Shown here in pieces: positions 18,083 to 26,216 of a stretch of 64,000 bases of DNA. The stretch is from Pseudoalteromonas phenolica (GTDB lineage Bacteria > Pseudomonadota > Gammaproteobacteria > Enterobacterales > Alteromonadaceae), in assembly GCF_005886345.1 (NCBI RefSeq), contig NZ_PNEC01000017.1, positions 60,269 through 124,268 on the forward strand, read 5' to 3'. The notes under the pieces were generated by a model. That model worked only from the letters and a program-made list of their open reading frames with translations. It had not been told where the DNA came from and did not search any database. The translations under genes were made by a program, and so were the position numbers. Within the stretch, counting starts at the first letter, position 1; each line of letters opens with the position of its first letter.

Positions 18083-18903
18083 TTGATTAGACTTATTTTA
18101 ACTGCAGTACTTTTAGTACTTAGTTTTAAATCCTACTCTCAAACCATAGCTACTGAATGTGATTATTGTGTTTCGAACTCATCATTCTCATCTAAAGCAC
18201 TTCATTCAAGTGCAAGTGGTCGTGGCTATGTTAATGATATTGTATATGTTTTTAACTTTACTTCTGAAAATATAAAAAATACCAAGTAATTAAAGAGCCG
18301 TCTAGCGAAGGTTTGCCAGCTTTCACAAGGGTTGTACAATTATCAGTTTCAAATCACCAAAAATCACAGTTTTCAAAGGCTGCAAAAGCAAAAAAAGCAA
18401 TTGACAACTATTTAAAGGAATCGAGAAATAGTGTTCCAAGAAATATTGCTGAAAGCGCGTATGACTTAGTTGGTGCTAGTTATGTTAGAAGTGACGTAGC
18501 TCAACATTATGTCAATAATCAGACAATTAGAGACTATGTAGCTAATTATACAAGCGCCGCAGTTTCTGTGGTAACTAAGCTTCTTGATATAAAATGGACC
18601 GTGGAATTAAAATTTTCTGACGGTTCAGTTGCAACGTTCGTATTAGGTGGAATACAAGAAAATGGCAACTTGAAGTTAGATTTTGTTTCAGCTATAGATT
18701 TAGATGGTAATAATATCCCAACTACAAAACAAGGTTTCATGTCGGGTGAGTATCGTTTTGCTGAGCAAGGAAACCGTGGAATACAAAACTTTTTAGATGC
18801 AGCGAAACGCGCAGGTGTTCCGATATCAAATTCTTCTGGTGGTGGAGGCTCCACTACGATGGTATGTGATAACGATATTTGTATCATAACCTACTCAAAT
18901 TAA
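18083..18903 (+). pseudogene. Exported protein of unknown family, split by a -1 frameshift
   Basis: Translation starts at a TTG at 18083 after an AAGGAG site and reads a signal peptide (ends near YSQ), then breaks at a stop at 18287-18289. The overlapping frame continues the same protein from before the stop (KKYQVIKEPSSEGLPAF...) through 18903. The frames join in a run of six A at 18274-18279; one more A would restore a single ~272-aa protein. A reads A-AAA-AAT here, which also fits a -1 slippery heptamer, so programmed frameshifting or a sequencing error are alternatives to a mutation. The C-terminal half has a Gly/Ser-rich linker and two Cys near the end. I do not recognise the family. Confidence 0.65.
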
Positions 18904-18915
18904 CAGGAGTTAGAA

Positions 18916-19128
18916 ATGATGGCTTTAAATGCAACTTTAGTTGGAGAATTGATAGTCATTGCAATAGTGATTACCACAATAGCTTTAAAAGTATCAGAGA
19001 ATTATATAGATTCCTCATATAAGCCTAGTTATATCATTAATATATTGTCAATTGGCTGCTTTCTGGTATTGGGGTTAAGTTATTTTATATATGCAATGCA
19101 TAGAATATTCAAAGAGAGAAATGGTTAA
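18916..19128 (+). CDS. Small membrane protein, two transmembrane segments (70 aa)
   Basis: Hydrophobic segments at ~8-26 and ~39-61 with little else. An AGGAG site precedes the ATG, and only 12 bp separate it from the split exported-protein gene, so the two probably form one transcript. No family recognised; pairing of an exported protein with a tiny membrane protein could be a secretion or immunity arrangement, but nothing in the sequence proves it. Confidence 0.55.
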   Translation: MMALNATLVGELIVIAIVITTIALKVSENYIDSSYKPSYIINILSIGCFLVLGLSYFIYAMHRIFKERNG

Positions 19129-19459
19129 TAACATAAATATTCGGTAATTTTTAGTGCAGCAGTCATTAGATATGGTTGCTGCTCTAATTTATATCTAAGG
19201 TAAGAGCGTGAACATTTTTTAAGCGCCTACCCTGTTCTCTTTATCTAAATAATTTCTATCCATCGCACCCAAACGCCGCTTACGTTTAATGCTGGCTTTT
19301 ATACTGTTTTCTCTCGTTAACTGACTTACCCCTGCCAGTCTGAATAGACTGAAACTCTCTGCCGTATTACCGCCAATTTAGAGCGCTTTCATTTGTCTTG
19401 AAAGTATCATTACTTAAGTTAAATGAGCCCGATGAAAGTTAGCAAAACAAGACAGAATT
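19129..19459. repeat. Possible dispersed intergenic repeat / gene relic
   Basis: On the minus strand a frame open from about 19381 to 19217 reads GGNTAESFSLFRLAGVSQ and KRKRRLGAMDRNYLDKEN without a proper start. A second frame of the same DNA reads KLAVIRQRVSVYSDWQG then stops, a string I recall as a recurrent short hypothetical in Pseudoalteromonas genomes. A perfect hairpin CAGTCT-GAAT-AGACTG lies at 19336-19351. No second copy was found in this window. Confidence 0.35.
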
Positions 19460-19488
19460 AACGCCCAAAGCTAATAATTTTGGGCGTT
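19460..19488 (-). terminator. Hairpin downstream of the peptide gene, probable terminator
   Basis: AACGCCCAAA at 19460-19469 pairs with TTTGGGCGTT at 19479-19488, 8 bp beyond the stop of the minus-strand peptide gene. The T tract is weak on both sides, so it may act in both directions. Confidence 0.65.
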
Positions 19489-19496
19489 TGCGTTTA

Positions 19497-19709
19497 CTAA
19501 ATAATAACACCGCACCCAGATTCAAACTGGAAGCCGCATGTGAAGGCCACGCAATGAGTCATACCTTGTGCTGATGGCTCAGTGTAATCACAATGTTTGG
19601 CTGTGTGGGGGTTGTAACCACCTGCGATTTCAGGCGTGAAACCTTGTGGTAAAGTATTGTTAGTCGTTTGCAGCTCTTTAATATGCTTTTTACGTAATTT
19701 AATCTTCAT
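19497..19709 (-). CDS. RiPP-like precursor peptide with TPEIAGG leader and four-cysteine tail (70 aa)
   Basis: The peptide begins with a short basic leader (MKIKLRKKHIKELQ) and reaches LPQGFTPEIAGGY near residues 21-32. A charged N-terminal segment followed by TPEIAGG resembles the leader and double-glycine cleavage region of ribosomally made, modified peptide precursors of proteobacteria, which GG-type peptidase-transporters process. The remaining ~38 residues hold four Cys, several Thr/Ser and end GCGVII, a plausible core. It has an AAGGA ribosome site and lies 75 bp behind TonB receptor 2 on the same strand, so the receptor's operator probably controls it. No modifying enzyme or GG peptidase is encoded nearby. 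A non-RiPP small protein cannot be excluded. Confidence 0.6.
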   Translation of the reverse strand: MKIKLRKKHIKELQTTNNTLPQGFTPEIAGGYNPHTAKHCDYTEPSAQGMTHCVAFTCGFQFESGCGVII

Positions 19710-19784
19710 TGTTTTTCCTTAATAGTAAAATGATTGCTGTGAATTAAGTTATGCGACTTAAAGGAAAGCCGTATAACATATAGA

Positions 19785-22595
19785 TCAAAAGGTGTATGTT
19801 GCTTTTACGTAGAATGTAGTGCCTAAGAAAGCAGCGCTGTATGCACCAATTGAATTGGTATTACCTTGGCCTCTTCTCATTACCCTTCTTGGTTCTACGT
19901 TAAAGATATTATTGATGCCTAAAGAGTACTGCCATTGCTCAGATGCCATGTAATTGACGTTTAAGTTTGAGTATGACCAGCCTTTAATTGTGTACTTGGT
20001 GTCTTGGCCATTTTCCTTTCGACCATCGGTTTCTGCTTCACCAAGGTAATAGGTAAACCAATTTGCTGACCAGTCAGCATATTGCCAATTTACACTGAAA
20101 TTAATACGATTCTCAGGCTGAAAGCCGCCATTACGAGAATCAGTGCCTACGTAATCAGTCGTCGCGCCATCAAAAATGCTAATTTCATGCTTTAGTGCAT
20201 GGTGCCAGTTTGCACTTACTTTGAAATTACCGTATTGAGAGGTTGAAAACTTGTAGAATGCCTCACTATCAATGCCTCTATAGTGTGATGCGTTTAGATT
20301 TTCATTGTAGACATCAACACCAAGTAAGACACCGTGAAGTGGGCCACTTTGATACCTATGAATATCATCACAGAAAGCCCCAGTTTCATTACAAAGCTCT
20401 ATTTTTCTTTGTGCATTAAATCTTGAAATGGTGTTTTCGAGTTGAATGTCATAATAATCAACAGTAAATGATAAGCCATCTAGTTGACTAGGTGTGTATA
20501 CTAACCCTAACGTTTGTATAACGGCTGTCTCTGGCTCTAAGTTAGGATTGCCACCGGTATTGGTTCTGATCAAATCCAAGCCATCTCTAAAACCGGAAGC
20601 AGGTGCGCCAGTTTTTAAACAACCCGAGTCATTCGCCTGTGTGAGAGGTCTCAAAGGACCTTCAGGGCCTGTTTTGCAAGGATCGGTGCCACCTTGGAAT
20701 GAAGGGAGTTGACCTGCGAACAATTCCTGAATATTAGCAGCTCTGAAGGCTTGGCTGATTGTAGAGCGAACACTAATATCATCATTTATTGTCCAAAATA
20801 GAGAGGCTTTAGAGTTCGTGGTATTACCAGCACCAGTACTGTAATTTGAATAGCGACTAGCTAGGTTTAGCTCTAAAGATTTTGCAATAGGTGAATTGTC
20901 TAGCAGTGGAATATTCAATTCAATATATGCTTCAGAAACGTTGTAGCCGCCACCAGTAGGACGGCCATTACCATCTGTCGTCATCGCATGAACTGCGTTA
21001 CTATCTGTTTGCTTTAGACCTTTGAGTTCCATGTAACTGACACCAGAGGCAATGCCTAAATCACCTGCGGGTAAGGTCATTACTGTACCAGTTAGATCAA
21101 AAGTCGCGGTTTTAATTGATGAGTAACCGTAACTGACATTCGACCAATCACCCGATACATATTCCATTGCACCATCGGCTTGAGTTTCGCCAGGCTTAAT
21201 AAAAACATTCAAAGGCACACAGGTGCTTTGGATAAATTTTATTGCATCAGGACCACTGCCACACCTAAGTACACCGGCTTCGTCAAAGTGCGTTGGACCA
21301 ACGGCTTCACGTACTCTTGCCCAATTAAATACGCCTTCACGTGTTTCTTGGTTGTCATTGCGGCCAAAAGTATATGCAGCTTGCCAAGACCAAACATCAT
21401 CAAAGTCACCACTTAGTCCTAAGGCAATATTGAATTGGCTTGCATCAAAGCGACTTTGACGTGAACCAAATTCATTCATACGTTTAGACCATTTAAATAT
21501 GTCGTAACTATTTCCGTTGGCGTCTTTTGGGCCAAATTGCTGGTTGTAATAGTTATCTTTAGAAATAGGAATATCATCATAGCCACCGATCCATGGGATC
21601 AGAGGTTGAGCTGACGAGTTTGAATCATTATTTCTGTGGGTATAAAGCGCTTCAAAATCAAAAACGACATTTTCTGAAAGAAATGCATTACCGAGCTCAT
21701 AATTTGCAAAAGCCGACATATTATAAACTTCAGTAGGCTGTTGTAATATGGTTTGTTCGAAGTCATTGTAGCCATCAGCATCTGTATACTCGTGGAAAGC
21801 GCCGTAATTGGGTCCTTGTGTTAGACGAACGCCATTGGGATCTGTCACCGCGGTCCAAGGGATCCAACGACTTCCTCGGTATGTTAGAGAACCATCATTT
21901 TGTAAGTTTGTAGGCACTTCAGAAAAAGGAATATCTGCAGAATAAATAACATCATCTTCTGAGTAGCTTGCCGAAAAAGTCACACTGCCTTTGTCTGCAG
22001 AGAAGCCTGAAACGAACTCTATGTGCTTTTTTGCGCCATCAAGGTCGGTGTTATTTGCATAACTAGCTGTAACTTCGAATCCTTCGTAATTTTTTTTAGT
22101 AATAATATTGACTACACCTGCTATTGCATCAGAGCCATAAATCGCAGATGCCCCGTCCATGAGTACTTCAACTCTTTCAACAATACTGGTCGGTATAGCG
22201 CCAAGATCAACTGATGAATCAGCGCCTTTGCCACCATAAGGTAATCTTTTATTGTTCAATAAAACCAATGTGCGATTTGTCCCTATGCCTCTTAAATTAA
22301 AGCGAATGGCACCACTACCATTAGCGGATAAAGCATTCTCGGTAGGCTGAGAAACTGTCATTGTCTGCAGAATATCGCCAATGTTTTTGTATGGACTTGC
22401 TTCAATTGTGTCTTTATCTATGACGGTTACAGCTCCTGCAGAAACAAGGTTGGTTCTAGCAATACGTGAACCTGTAACGATGATTTTTTCGACCTTTTCT
22501 TGCTCAATTAGCTGGTCAGCCAAAGCTTTGTTTGAACCTAAGGAGGAAACTATCGCCAAAGAAATCATGTTGTATAGAAATGTTGTGTTTTTCAT
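19785..22595 (-). CDS. TonB-dependent receptor 2
   Basis: The 936-aa product has a signal peptide (ends near ALA), a TonB-box-like VEKIIVTGSRI, a plug with GIGTNRTLVLLNNKR and DGASAIYGSDAIAGVVNIITKK, and a barrel ending YVKATYTF. It belongs to the same large receptor class as receptor 1 but is clearly diverged from it. Cys pairs in extracellular-loop regions (CGSGPD...STC, CKTGPEG...SGC, CNETGAFC) suggest disulfide-tied loops. The operator-like site at 22711 lies 116 bp upstream. Its only operon partner is the TPEIAGG peptide downstream, unlike receptor 1, which is followed by a BSP lipoprotein. Confidence 0.92.
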   Translation of the reverse strand: MKNTTFLYNMISLAIVSSLGSNKALADQLIEQEKVEKIIVTGSRIARTNLVSAGAVTVIDKDTIEASPYKNIGDILQTMTVSQPTENALSANGSGAIRFNLRGIGTNRTLVLLNNKRLPYGGKGADSSVDLGAIPTSIVERVEVLMDGASAIYGSDAIAGVVNIITKKNYEGFEVTASYANNTDLDGAKKHIEFVSGFSADKGSVTFSASYSEDDVIYSADIPFSEVPTNLQNDGSLTYRGSRWIPWTAVTDPNGVRLTQGPNYGAFHEYTDADGYNDFEQTILQQPTEVYNMSAFANYELGNAFLSENVVFDFEALYTHRNNDSNSSAQPLIPWIGGYDDIPISKDNYYNQQFGPKDANGNSYDIFKWSKRMNEFGSRQSRFDASQFNIALGLSGDFDDVWSWQAAYTFGRNDNQETREGVFNWARVREAVGPTHFDEAGVLRCGSGPDAIKFIQSTCVPLNVFIKPGETQADGAMEYVSGDWSNVSYGYSSIKTATFDLTGTVMTLPAGDLGIASGVSYMELKGLKQTDSNAVHAMTTDGNGRPTGGGYNVSEAYIELNIPLLDNSPIAKSLELNLASRYSNYSTGAGNTTNSKASLFWTINDDISVRSTISQAFRAANIQELFAGQLPSFQGGTDPCKTGPEGPLRPLTQANDSGCLKTGAPASGFRDGLDLIRTNTGGNPNLEPETAVIQTLGLVYTPSQLDGLSFTVDYYDIQLENTISRFNAQRKIELCNETGAFCDDIHRYQSGPLHGVLLGVDVYNENLNASHYRGIDSEAFYKFSTSQYGNFKVSANWHHALKHEISIFDGATTDYVGTDSRNGGFQPENRINFSVNWQYADWSANWFTYYLGEAETDGRKENGQDTKYTIKGWSYSNLNVNYMASEQWQYSLGINNIFNVEPRRVMRRGQGNTNSIGAYSAAFLGTTFYVKATYTF

Positions 22596-22710
22596 TATTC
22601 TTCTCGATTGTTAATCTGAAAAAGCAAGGAAGTAAATTCACTTGCTTTGCTCTCAGGGAAAAAATGTATATGTGAAATATTTATTTCATTGATTATTAAA
22701 TCATCAAATT

Positions 22711-22720
22711 GGATCGTTCC
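22711..22720. promoter_or_regulatory. LacI-type operator variant upstream of TonB receptor 2
   Basis: GGATCGTTCC flanked by TT and AA: one mismatch to the GGAACGTTCC series, keeping the outer bases. It lies 116 bp upstream of the receptor start. Confidence 0.6.
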
Positions 22721-22904
22721 AAAAAGTATTAATTTGAATATAGATATTCTTAAATTGAATAAATTAGATATTAATAGGGGTTTGGTTTGTTTTTGGTGAG
22801 TAAAATTAACTTTAATTATGCTTGTTATCTTGTGAAGAGTGTTTGATTTAACTTTTTATTTTTGCTTGATTATTTTATATAAAGACTAATTGAATGTTTC
22901 TTAA

Positions 22905-22943
22905 TTAAAAAAATGCCTAGTCGTAAGATACTGACTAGGCATT
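22905..22943 (-). terminator. Rho-independent terminator of BSP 3
   Basis: On the minus strand AATGCCTAGTC pairs with GACTAGGCATT (11 bp, 22912-22922 with 22933-22943) and runs into seven T, 24 bp after the BSP 3 stop. Confidence 0.9.
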
Positions 22944-22966
22944 ATGTATAACAAGTAAATAGCTAA

Positions 22967-24529
22967 TTAATACTGTAGCTGGCCGCCAGATTGAATAAAC
23001 TGTACGTAGTCATTCCAAGCTTGCTCTACGCCAACCCCCAGTAAGTCGGTAAATACACGGTCAAACGACCAAGTGTAATTTGGATAATCAGCTGCTGATT
23101 GATTGAACTTACGTATGAATAGTGGATCTTTTTCTTGTTTTATATAGTGTAAGAAAAAGCCCGTTGTTGTGTATCCGCCCAACCATCTTCTCGAATTGCC
23201 AATGTCTGGCTGACGCGTTTTGTGGTAGCCCGCACCAATACGTACTGCATCAGCAAGTCCTTCGGTAAATGCCCAAAAAGGACCAGCATCACCATAGCCA
23301 TCCCGAGTTATTGGTGAGTTATTATAACCATGTGTTATTTCATGATACAGAATGCCATCAATTTCATCTCTTATTGAATTATCGTTATTGCCGCTTTCTC
23401 TATACAGCCTTTCTAGGTGACGAGTACTCACAGCAATAGTCATTTCACCAGAGCCATCTCTACCAGTTTTATAGGCAACAAAGTCATTACCCCATGGATC
23501 CAATGCTCGAAGCTCGAAGCGCAAATTTCTAAAACGAGAAGACTCTCTAGGATCTGTGTAAAGTACTTGGGCAACATCAATACAGCGTTGTGCCATGTGA
23601 TTTGCTGGATTGCCAAGTATACGATTTACCAGCCTTGAGCCCTCTGTCTCTGGGTTCATATCAACAAAGTCAACAACAGGCTTTTGCCATAGTCCATCAT
23701 CACCGCCACCTGAGTCTTTTTCTTCATTGATATTGATTTGATAGTTTGTCTGCGACCAGCCGTAAACAGAGACGTAGAGATTATTGCCTTGCGCTTCGCA
23801 ACTTTCAGTTGCAGTGGGTGAAGTACTGGCACAGGTGTAGTTTGCTGTATCTGGTTGACTACCGAGACCAATATATAGGTCCGCATCACCAGAGCCTGAA
23901 GTCGTCGCTTTTACTTTACCTGTTACGTTAAATGGACCGTAATGTTGCCAGCTTCCTTGGTTTAAACTTTGGCTGTCTTGCAGTGGCAAGTTATCAACTG
24001 GTGGAGGTGTTACTGAACCACCAAATAGCTCTATTTCGGCCAATTGTAGAATATTCGCCCCATTGTTTGCTGTTACATTTAAACGAATAAAGGTGTAAGC
24101 GTCTTGGTTATTAAACGAATATTGTTTTTTCTCGTAACGTGAAGCAAAGCTCTGATTAGTTTGGGTGTCTAAATCTGTCCAATTTAAACCATCGTTAGAG
24201 CCTTGAAGTTGCCAATCTTGCGGATCGCGCTGTTGTGCATCGTTTGCCGAAGTAATGCTATAGCCAGTAACAACTTGCTGCGTTGAGAACTGATAGCTTA
24301 TCCACCCAGTAGGCTCAAAAGTGAGCCATTTGGAATATTGATTATCATCAAACGCCTTATCCGCAGTTTCGCCATATTGGCTGTTTTCTGCTGATGCACT
24401 TATGGCATTTGGATCTAATTGAGTAAGGTCATTACTCGTGGTGGAACTTGCATACACTTGGCTTGTTAAACCTGCCAACAATAGTGATAGAGCAAGTGGT
24501 GTTTTTCTTATCAATTTGATGTTGTTCAT
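22967..24529 (-). CDS. Secreted discoidin-PPC-BSP putative metallopeptidase 3
   Basis: The 520-aa product has a signal peptide (ends near VYA), a discoidin domain (~38-172, with SANDAQQRDPQDWQLQGSND), a bacterial pre-peptidase C-terminal-like domain (~185-268, with SGSGDADLYIGLG and a Cys pair), a Gly/Asp linker, and a BSP domain (~280-515) with HEITH at 396-400 followed by FTEGLADAVRIGAGYHKTR. A PPC domain is usual in secreted bacterial peptidases and supports a proteolytic role. An AAGGA site precedes the ATG, and two operators lie immediately upstream. It is monocistronic, closed by a strong terminator. Confidence 0.88.
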   Translation of the reverse strand: MNNIKLIRKTPLALSLLLAGLTSQVYASSTTSNDLTQLDPNAISASAENSQYGETADKAFDDNQYSKWLTFEPTGWISYQFSTQQVVTGYSITSANDAQQRDPQDWQLQGSNDGLNWTDLDTQTNQSFASRYEKKQYSFNNQDAYTFIRLNVTANNGANILQLAEIELFGGSVTPPPVDNLPLQDSQSLNQGSWQHYGPFNVTGKVKATTSGSGDADLYIGLGSQPDTANYTCASTSPTATESCEAQGNNLYVSVYGWSQTNYQININEEKDSGGGDDGLWQKPVVDFVDMNPETEGSRLVNRILGNPANHMAQRCIDVAQVLYTDPRESSRFRNLRFELRALDPWGNDFVAYKTGRDGSGEMTIAVSTRHLERLYRESGNNDNSIRDEIDGILYHEITHGYNNSPITRDGYGDAGPFWAFTEGLADAVRIGAGYHKTRQPDIGNSRRWLGGYTTTGFFLHYIKQEKDPLFIRKFNQSAADYPNYTWSFDRVFTDLLGVGVEQAWNDYVQFIQSGGQLQY

Positions 24530-24546
24530 AATAGCTTCCTTTAATT

Positions 24547-24556
24547 GTAACGTTCC
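24547..24556. promoter_or_regulatory. LacI-type operator variant 1 upstream of BSP 3
   Basis: GTAACGTTCC followed by AA, one mismatch to GGAACGTTCC, 18 bp upstream of the ATG. Confidence 0.6.
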
Positions 24557-24602
24557 AATTTTATTCTGATCTAAAATCGTCAGATCTGAATGATGTTTTT
24601 TT

Positions 24603-24612
24603 GGAACGTTCT
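24603..24612. promoter_or_regulatory. LacI-type operator variant 2 upstream of BSP 3
   Basis: GGAACGTTCT preceded by TT, one mismatch, 56 bp centre to centre from the other copy. The paired layout resembles the two operators before TonB receptor 1. Confidence 0.65.
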
Positions 24613-24831
24613 AATGGTTTGCTCGAGCATGAAATTTGTCAAATTTTATTTTACGTAAAATTTACATTTTGATGGCTTTTTTATTAATATTTTTATGTTT
24701 TTTAGTGGTTTATCTGTGTTAATAATTTGTGATTATAACTTATGTTGTTGCAATAAATGAAACTTGATTGGGTTATATCGAAAAGTAATAAATAAGAGGA
24801 GATAAGCAGTGCTTTTTAGCACTGCAAAAAA

Positions 24832-25872
24832 CTATGAGCTACGTTCGATTAACGCTACTGGGACTTGAGTTAATCCTTTTTGCGTGTCGTTTTTCAAGAT
24901 ATGACACACGGCTTTGGCAATATCGTTGGCATCAATCTTTACTGTGCTCAGTGGCACACTCATTAATTTTGAGTCGTCCAAGTCATCGAATCCGATCACA
25001 CCGATATCAGCACCAGGTTTTAAGTTTTGCTCGGCTAGATATTCAATCACGCCATAAGCCACAATGTCGTTAAAGCAGACCACAGATTCAACTTGCGGCA
25101 CTTGGGCTAAACATTCTGACATTGCAAGTCGACCACCGTGACGGTTTGTGGTGCTATTAAACACCCAAGTTTGTATGTCATTTTGCTCTTTGGCAGCTTT
25201 GTTAAAGCCAGCTAAACGTTGGTGGTAATCCGATATTGCTGCATCACCACCAATAAAGGCGATGTGCTTATGATCTCGTGCTATTAACGCTTTCGTCGCG
25301 TTATAAGCGCCCATTTCGTTATTTGGTAATACACAAGGTACTTGGCTGCCATCTACTTGACGCATGATGCTGACCACTTGCGTATGCGGTTTTTGTAATT
25401 GATTGAGCCAGCTTGCTTGGGTGTTTGGCGTTGGACAGATAATAAAGGCTTTCACACGGTATTCTTGCAGTTTGGCTACAATTTGCGTTTGCGTTAGGGC
25501 ATTTTCGCTGGTGTTGACGAGCGTTGCCATTAAGCCCAGTTCACGAATGTGTTTTTCAAGGGCAACCGCTAAATTTGCAGAATAAGGGTTGGTTAAGTCG
25601 TTGATCACAATAGCGACTAAATCTGAAGACTTACTGCGCATCGCTGCGGCTTCACGATTATATACGTATCCTGTTTCTTCGATGGCTTTGAGTACTTTTT
25701 CTTTTGCGCGGTCGCTGGCTTTATCGCTGCCGCGTAAAACAAGTGACACCGTAGACTTTGAAACACCCGCTACACGGGCTACGTCATGTACAGTGACAGA
25801 CTGCTTGTTAGTATTATTTGTTTTCAAATTTTGGCTATCTATAAAATGTGGTTGTCTCAATAACAGCGCCAA
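24832..25872 (-). CDS. LacI-family transcriptional regulator, probable master regulator of the locus
   Basis: An N-terminal LacI helix-turn-helix (VTVHDVARVAGVSKSTVSLVLRG, ~27-48) with the hinge region is followed by a periplasmic-binding-protein-like sugar domain (~85-340). LacI proteins bind short palindromes with a central CG; GGAACGTTCC has this form and recurs through the locus, so this gene is the obvious candidate reader. The frame has no ATG near its start: TTG at 25872 gives the longest product, and a TTG at about 25827 is possible, so the exact N terminus is uncertain. It lies divergent from the GH92 operon with a MITE-like insertion in its upstream region. The likely effector is mannose or a downstream sugar (inference). 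Confidence 0.88.
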   Translation of the reverse strand: MALLLRQPHFIDSQNLKTNNTNKQSVTVHDVARVAGVSKSTVSLVLRGSDKASDRAKEKVLKAIEETGYVYNREAAAMRSKSSDLVAIVINDLTNPYSANLAVALEKHIRELGLMATLVNTSENALTQTQIVAKLQEYRVKAFIICPTPNTQASWLNQLQKPHTQVVSIMRQVDGSQVPCVLPNNEMGAYNATKALIARDHKHIAFIGGDAAISDYHQRLAGFNKAAKEQNDIQTWVFNSTTNRHGGRLAMSECLAQVPQVESVVCFNDIVAYGVIEYLAEQNLKPGADIGVIGFDDLDDSKLMSVPLSTVKIDANDIAKAVCHILKNDTQKGLTQVPVALIERSS

Positions 25873-25881
25873 CCAGTGGTT

Positions 25882-26042
25882 ATACCAATACTCAATAATA
25901 CGTAATCCTTTTGAAGGAATAAAGCTACCGCTAACTGCGTTAAAAATTTCTCATTTAGAACAACTAAATAGCAAAATTTTTGCCTTGTTATCGAAAGCTT
26001 TCTTTGCCTCAAAATTGAACACTTAATTAAGAGTATTGGTAT
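25882..26042. mobile_element. MITE-like element, 161 bp
   Basis: Terminal inverted repeats of 12 bp, ATACCAATACTC at 25882-25893 and GAGTATTGGTAT at 26031-26042. Counting the TIR one base further in, the element is flanked by TTA on both sides, a possible 3-bp target duplication. The interior has no gene. It sits between the lacI start and the GH92 promoter. Confidence 0.6.
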
Positions 26043-26060
26043 TAATTTTGTCGCAATGGG

Positions 26061-26111
26061 TTGTATTCTAGCAAATCGATCAGTATATTCAAATTACTCT
26101 TGGAACGTTCC
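26061..26111 (+). promoter_or_regulatory. Promoter and LacI-type operator of the GH92 operon
   Basis: TTGTAT at 26061-26066, 17 bp, TATATT at 26084-26089, and a perfect GGAACGTTCC at 26102-26111 flanked by TT and A. The operator falls about where transcription would start. Confidence 0.75.
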
Positions 26112-26155
26112 ATTTTACCTTTAATAGGAAATTAAAGGATAATCGGCTCATTCCA

Positions 26156-26179
26156 ATACCAATCGTTAAAGATTGGTAT
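26156..26179 (+). other. Perfect hairpin in the GH92 operon leader
   Basis: ATACCAATC pairs with GATTGGTAT around GTTAAA (9-bp stem). It lies in the 5' leader between operator and start codon and shares ATACCAAT with the ends of the MITE at 25882. Confidence 0.55.
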
Positions 26180-26216
26180 CTATATTTATTTAGGCTATTT
26201 GGCAAAGAGGCAAACA

